Origin: Candidatus Saccharimonadota bacterium
Lineage (GTDB): Bacteria > Patescibacteriota > Saccharimonadia > Saccharimonadales > Saccharimonadaceae
Direction of reading: 5' to 3'
Length of the DNA stretch: 5,765 bases
Assembly: GCA_027451185.1 (NCBI GenBank)
Contig: DAIDJW010000036.1
Span: 1-5,765, forward strand
Below the pieces are notes generated by a model. That model searched no databases, had not been told where the DNA came from, and worked only from the letters and a program-made list of their open reading frames with translations. Shown piece by piece: positions 4,638 through 5,765 of the stretch (the stretch's first letter is position 1; the number at the start of each line of letters is the position of its first letter). The position numbers were made by a program, and so were the translations under genes.

Positions 4638-5327
4638 TTACAGCGCTCCAAAAAACGTCTCGGTCGTAATCCGGTCGATTGATACACCGTCGTCGACCAG
4701 CTGTCGCCATATCGACCGTACGAAATCAGCCGATCCACAAACGTAAAAACAGTGCGTATCTTTATAGGCGCTAGCGTCCCGCTTTGCGTCGATCCGTCGA
4801 TGATTCACCCCACTAACCGATGGTGATCGAGTAATAAAATGCTCGAGTTTGAAGCTATCGTTTTCGTCGGTCAAGCTTTTAAGTTCTTCGCGAAAAACAA
4901 TATCGCCTGGTGTGCGGTTACTGTAAAGTAAGCGAATCGGTCGGCCAGTTGCTCTCCTGGTCTCGTCTTGAATGACACTCCAAATCGGCGAAATGCCAGT
5001 ACCAGCTGCGATTGCCACAATCGGCTCATCGACAAAAGCGTTAAACGACCCATACGGCTGGCTAATTATTAGGTGGTCGCCGATTTTTAAATCGTGCAGC
5101 TTGCCCGAAAACAGGCCGATTTTTTTGACTGTAATTGTCGATTCGGCTGCGCCTGGCACGCTCGATAAACTATAGGCCTTGCCCTCGCGTATGTCGGTAT
5201 CGTCAAAATAAACCGTAATATACTGCCCCGCCCGGTGTTCTAAACCGCGACCGTCTACTCTAAAACCAATCGTCACCGTGTCTGGCGTATTAATGACTCG
5301 ACTAGTGACAACTGCTGTCTGTTTCAT
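4638..5327 (-). CDS. FAD/NAD(P)H-dependent ferredoxin reductase-like oxidoreductase
   Basis: This 229-aa protein is a complete FNR-superfamily reductase (FAD domain then NAD(P) domain) without a fused ferredoxin or globin. It would take electrons from NAD(P)H through FAD to a one-electron acceptor. Visible motifs are GQYITV (34-39), KAYSLSS (50-56) in the place of the FAD-binding RxYS, GLFSGKLHDLKIGD (71-84) and QPYGSF (90-95). The nucleotide site GTGISP is at 109-114 and LLYSNRTPGDIVFREEL covers 133-149. YVCGSADFVRSI (195-206) and the C-terminal ETFFGAL (223-229) complete the family pattern. The FAD-motif Arg is replaced by Lys50. The start overlaps the stop of the radical SAM gene by ATGA, and the acidic four-Cys protein starts 2 nt after its stop, so all three are probably one operon. 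The natural acceptor is unknown: an Fe-S activase or the four-Cys protein are the likely candidates from context. Confidence 0.9.
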   Translation of the reverse strand: MKQTAVVTSRVINTPDTVTIGFRVDGRGLEHRAGQYITVYFDDTDIREGKAYSLSSVPGAAESTITVKKIGLFSGKLHDLKIGDHLIISQPYGSFNAFVDEPIVAIAAGTGISPIWSVIQDETRRATGRPIRLLYSNRTPGDIVFREELKSLTDENDSFKLEHFITRSPSVSGVNHRRIDAKRDASAYKDTHCFYVCGSADFVRSIWRQLVDDGVSIDRITTETFFGAL

Positions 5328-5765
5328 CTTACTAAACAGTATTTAACATACTGCTCCATTTCTTTTCGAATATCTTCAAATTCCTCATCGCTATAAGTTG
5401 TTTCGTGGCGAAAAGCCGGACTCAAGGTGCGACCGTTACGAAACTTCTGCAAAGCGTAACGCGATGCCCCTCGAATCATTTGGCCAATTGCCTTGAAGTC
5501 TTCAACCGGAATTTGCGACTTCACAACTGTCGTACGAAATTCATAATCAACGCCTGAGTTTTTAATTAACTCAATACTGCGTTGAATCGCCGCCATGTCG
5601 ATGGGGTAAGCCGCAATCACCTGATACGACTCCGGCGTACCCTTAATATCCATCGACAAATAATCAATTAACTTTTCGTCATATAGCTGCTGCAGCATGT
5701 CAGGATTCGTACCATTGGAATCTAATTTGACGGTGAATCCGAGCAATTTAATACTGCGAATTAAT
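5324..5765 (-). CDS. Radical SAM protein, NrdG2-type anaerobic ribonucleotide reductase activase (C-terminal part)
   Basis: The frame is open to the right edge, so the N-terminal part with the CxxxCxxC cluster motif lies outside and 146 residues are visible. The TTG at 5746 is internal: the upstream codons read IRSIK and continue the family pattern into LGFTVKLDSNGTNP, where members have LGFxVKLDTNGxxP. Other matches are the MDIKG segment following IDYLS, YEFRTTVV and YALQKFRNG. These fit the anaerobic ribonucleoside-triphosphate reductase activating protein of the NrdG2 type, which uses a [4Fe-4S] cluster and S-adenosylmethionine to make a glycyl radical on NrdD. A pyruvate formate-lyase activase-like enzyme is the main alternative. 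The gene overlaps the flavoprotein start by ATGA, and nrdD would be expected further upstream, beyond the window. Confidence 0.87.
   Translation of the reverse strand, partial: LIRSIKLLGFTVKLDSNGTNPDMLQQLYDEKLIDYLSMDIKGTPESYQVIAAYPIDMAAIQRSIELIKNSGVDYEFRTTVVKSQIPVEDFKAIGQMIRGASRYALQKFRNGRTLSPAFRHETTYSDEEFEDIRKEMEQYVKYCLVR

Noticed and set aside
4636..4710. Longer start (ATG at 4710) for the acidic four-Cys protein
   Set aside because: It would overlap the conserved C-terminus of the flavoprotein by 73 bp. The ATG at 4635, 2 nt after the flavoprotein stop, with GGAG upstream, fits operon spacing.
1..5765. Alternative genetic code with UGA as a sense codon
   Set aside because: TGA ends murT, gatD, the radical SAM gene and the acidic-protein gene at expected family lengths or at tight overlaps, and the conserved proteins have no internal TGA.
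1..5765. CRISPR array, insertion sequence or phage element
   Set aside because: No regularly spaced repeats, transposase, integrase or terminal inverted repeats are visible. The only direct repeat is the tRNA-derived 18-bp pair.

Overview
The window reads as a compact piece of bacterial chromosome, most likely from a Patescibacteria/CPR-type genome, with Candidatus Saccharibacteria (TM7) the best single guess. This is inference. It rests on tight gene packing with ATGA overlaps, a MurT/GatD pair, a small DUF2795 protein with an acidic tail, an NrdG-like radical SAM protein and divergence from textbook family members. TGA serves as a normal stop in several genes, so nothing suggests the UGA-glycine code of Gracilibacteria.

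Layout, left to right. (1) Positions 1-1543, plus strand: the 3' part of murT and the complete gatD overlap by ATGA. Together they would amidate the D-glutamate of lipid II. (2) 1545-2075: a strong sigma70-like promoter, a leader of about 110 nt, a DUF2795 gene with a near-perfect Shine-Dalgarno, an 8-codon ORF with its own Shine-Dalgarno, and a bidirectional intrinsic terminator. (3) 2086-2283: tRNA-Pro(TGG) on the minus strand, preceded by a degenerate copy of its own 5' half. Its promoter sits back to back with the -10 of the next plus-strand gene. (4) 2284-3373, plus strand: a Bcp/PrxQ peroxiredoxin that looks leaderless with a GTG start, then tRNA-Pro(CGG) 7 nt later, then an unrecognised 178-aa gene starting 10 nt after the tRNA CCA. 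A terminator-like hairpin lies inside the first 28 codons of that last gene. (5) 3337-5765, minus strand: an operon running towards the left. It holds the 3' part of an NrdG2-type radical SAM activase, a complete FAD/NAD(P)H oxidoreductase (ATGA overlap), and a 432-aa highly acidic protein whose only four cysteines form a C-x10-C-x2-C-x5-C cluster. It overlaps the plus-strand 178-aa gene tail to tail by 37 bp.

Functionally the left end is cell-wall modification, the centre is translation and peroxide defence, and the right end looks like an electron-transfer chain feeding a radical SAM enzyme. The flavoprotein would supply electrons. The four-Cys acidic protein is an unrecognised partner and the best candidate here for something undescribed.
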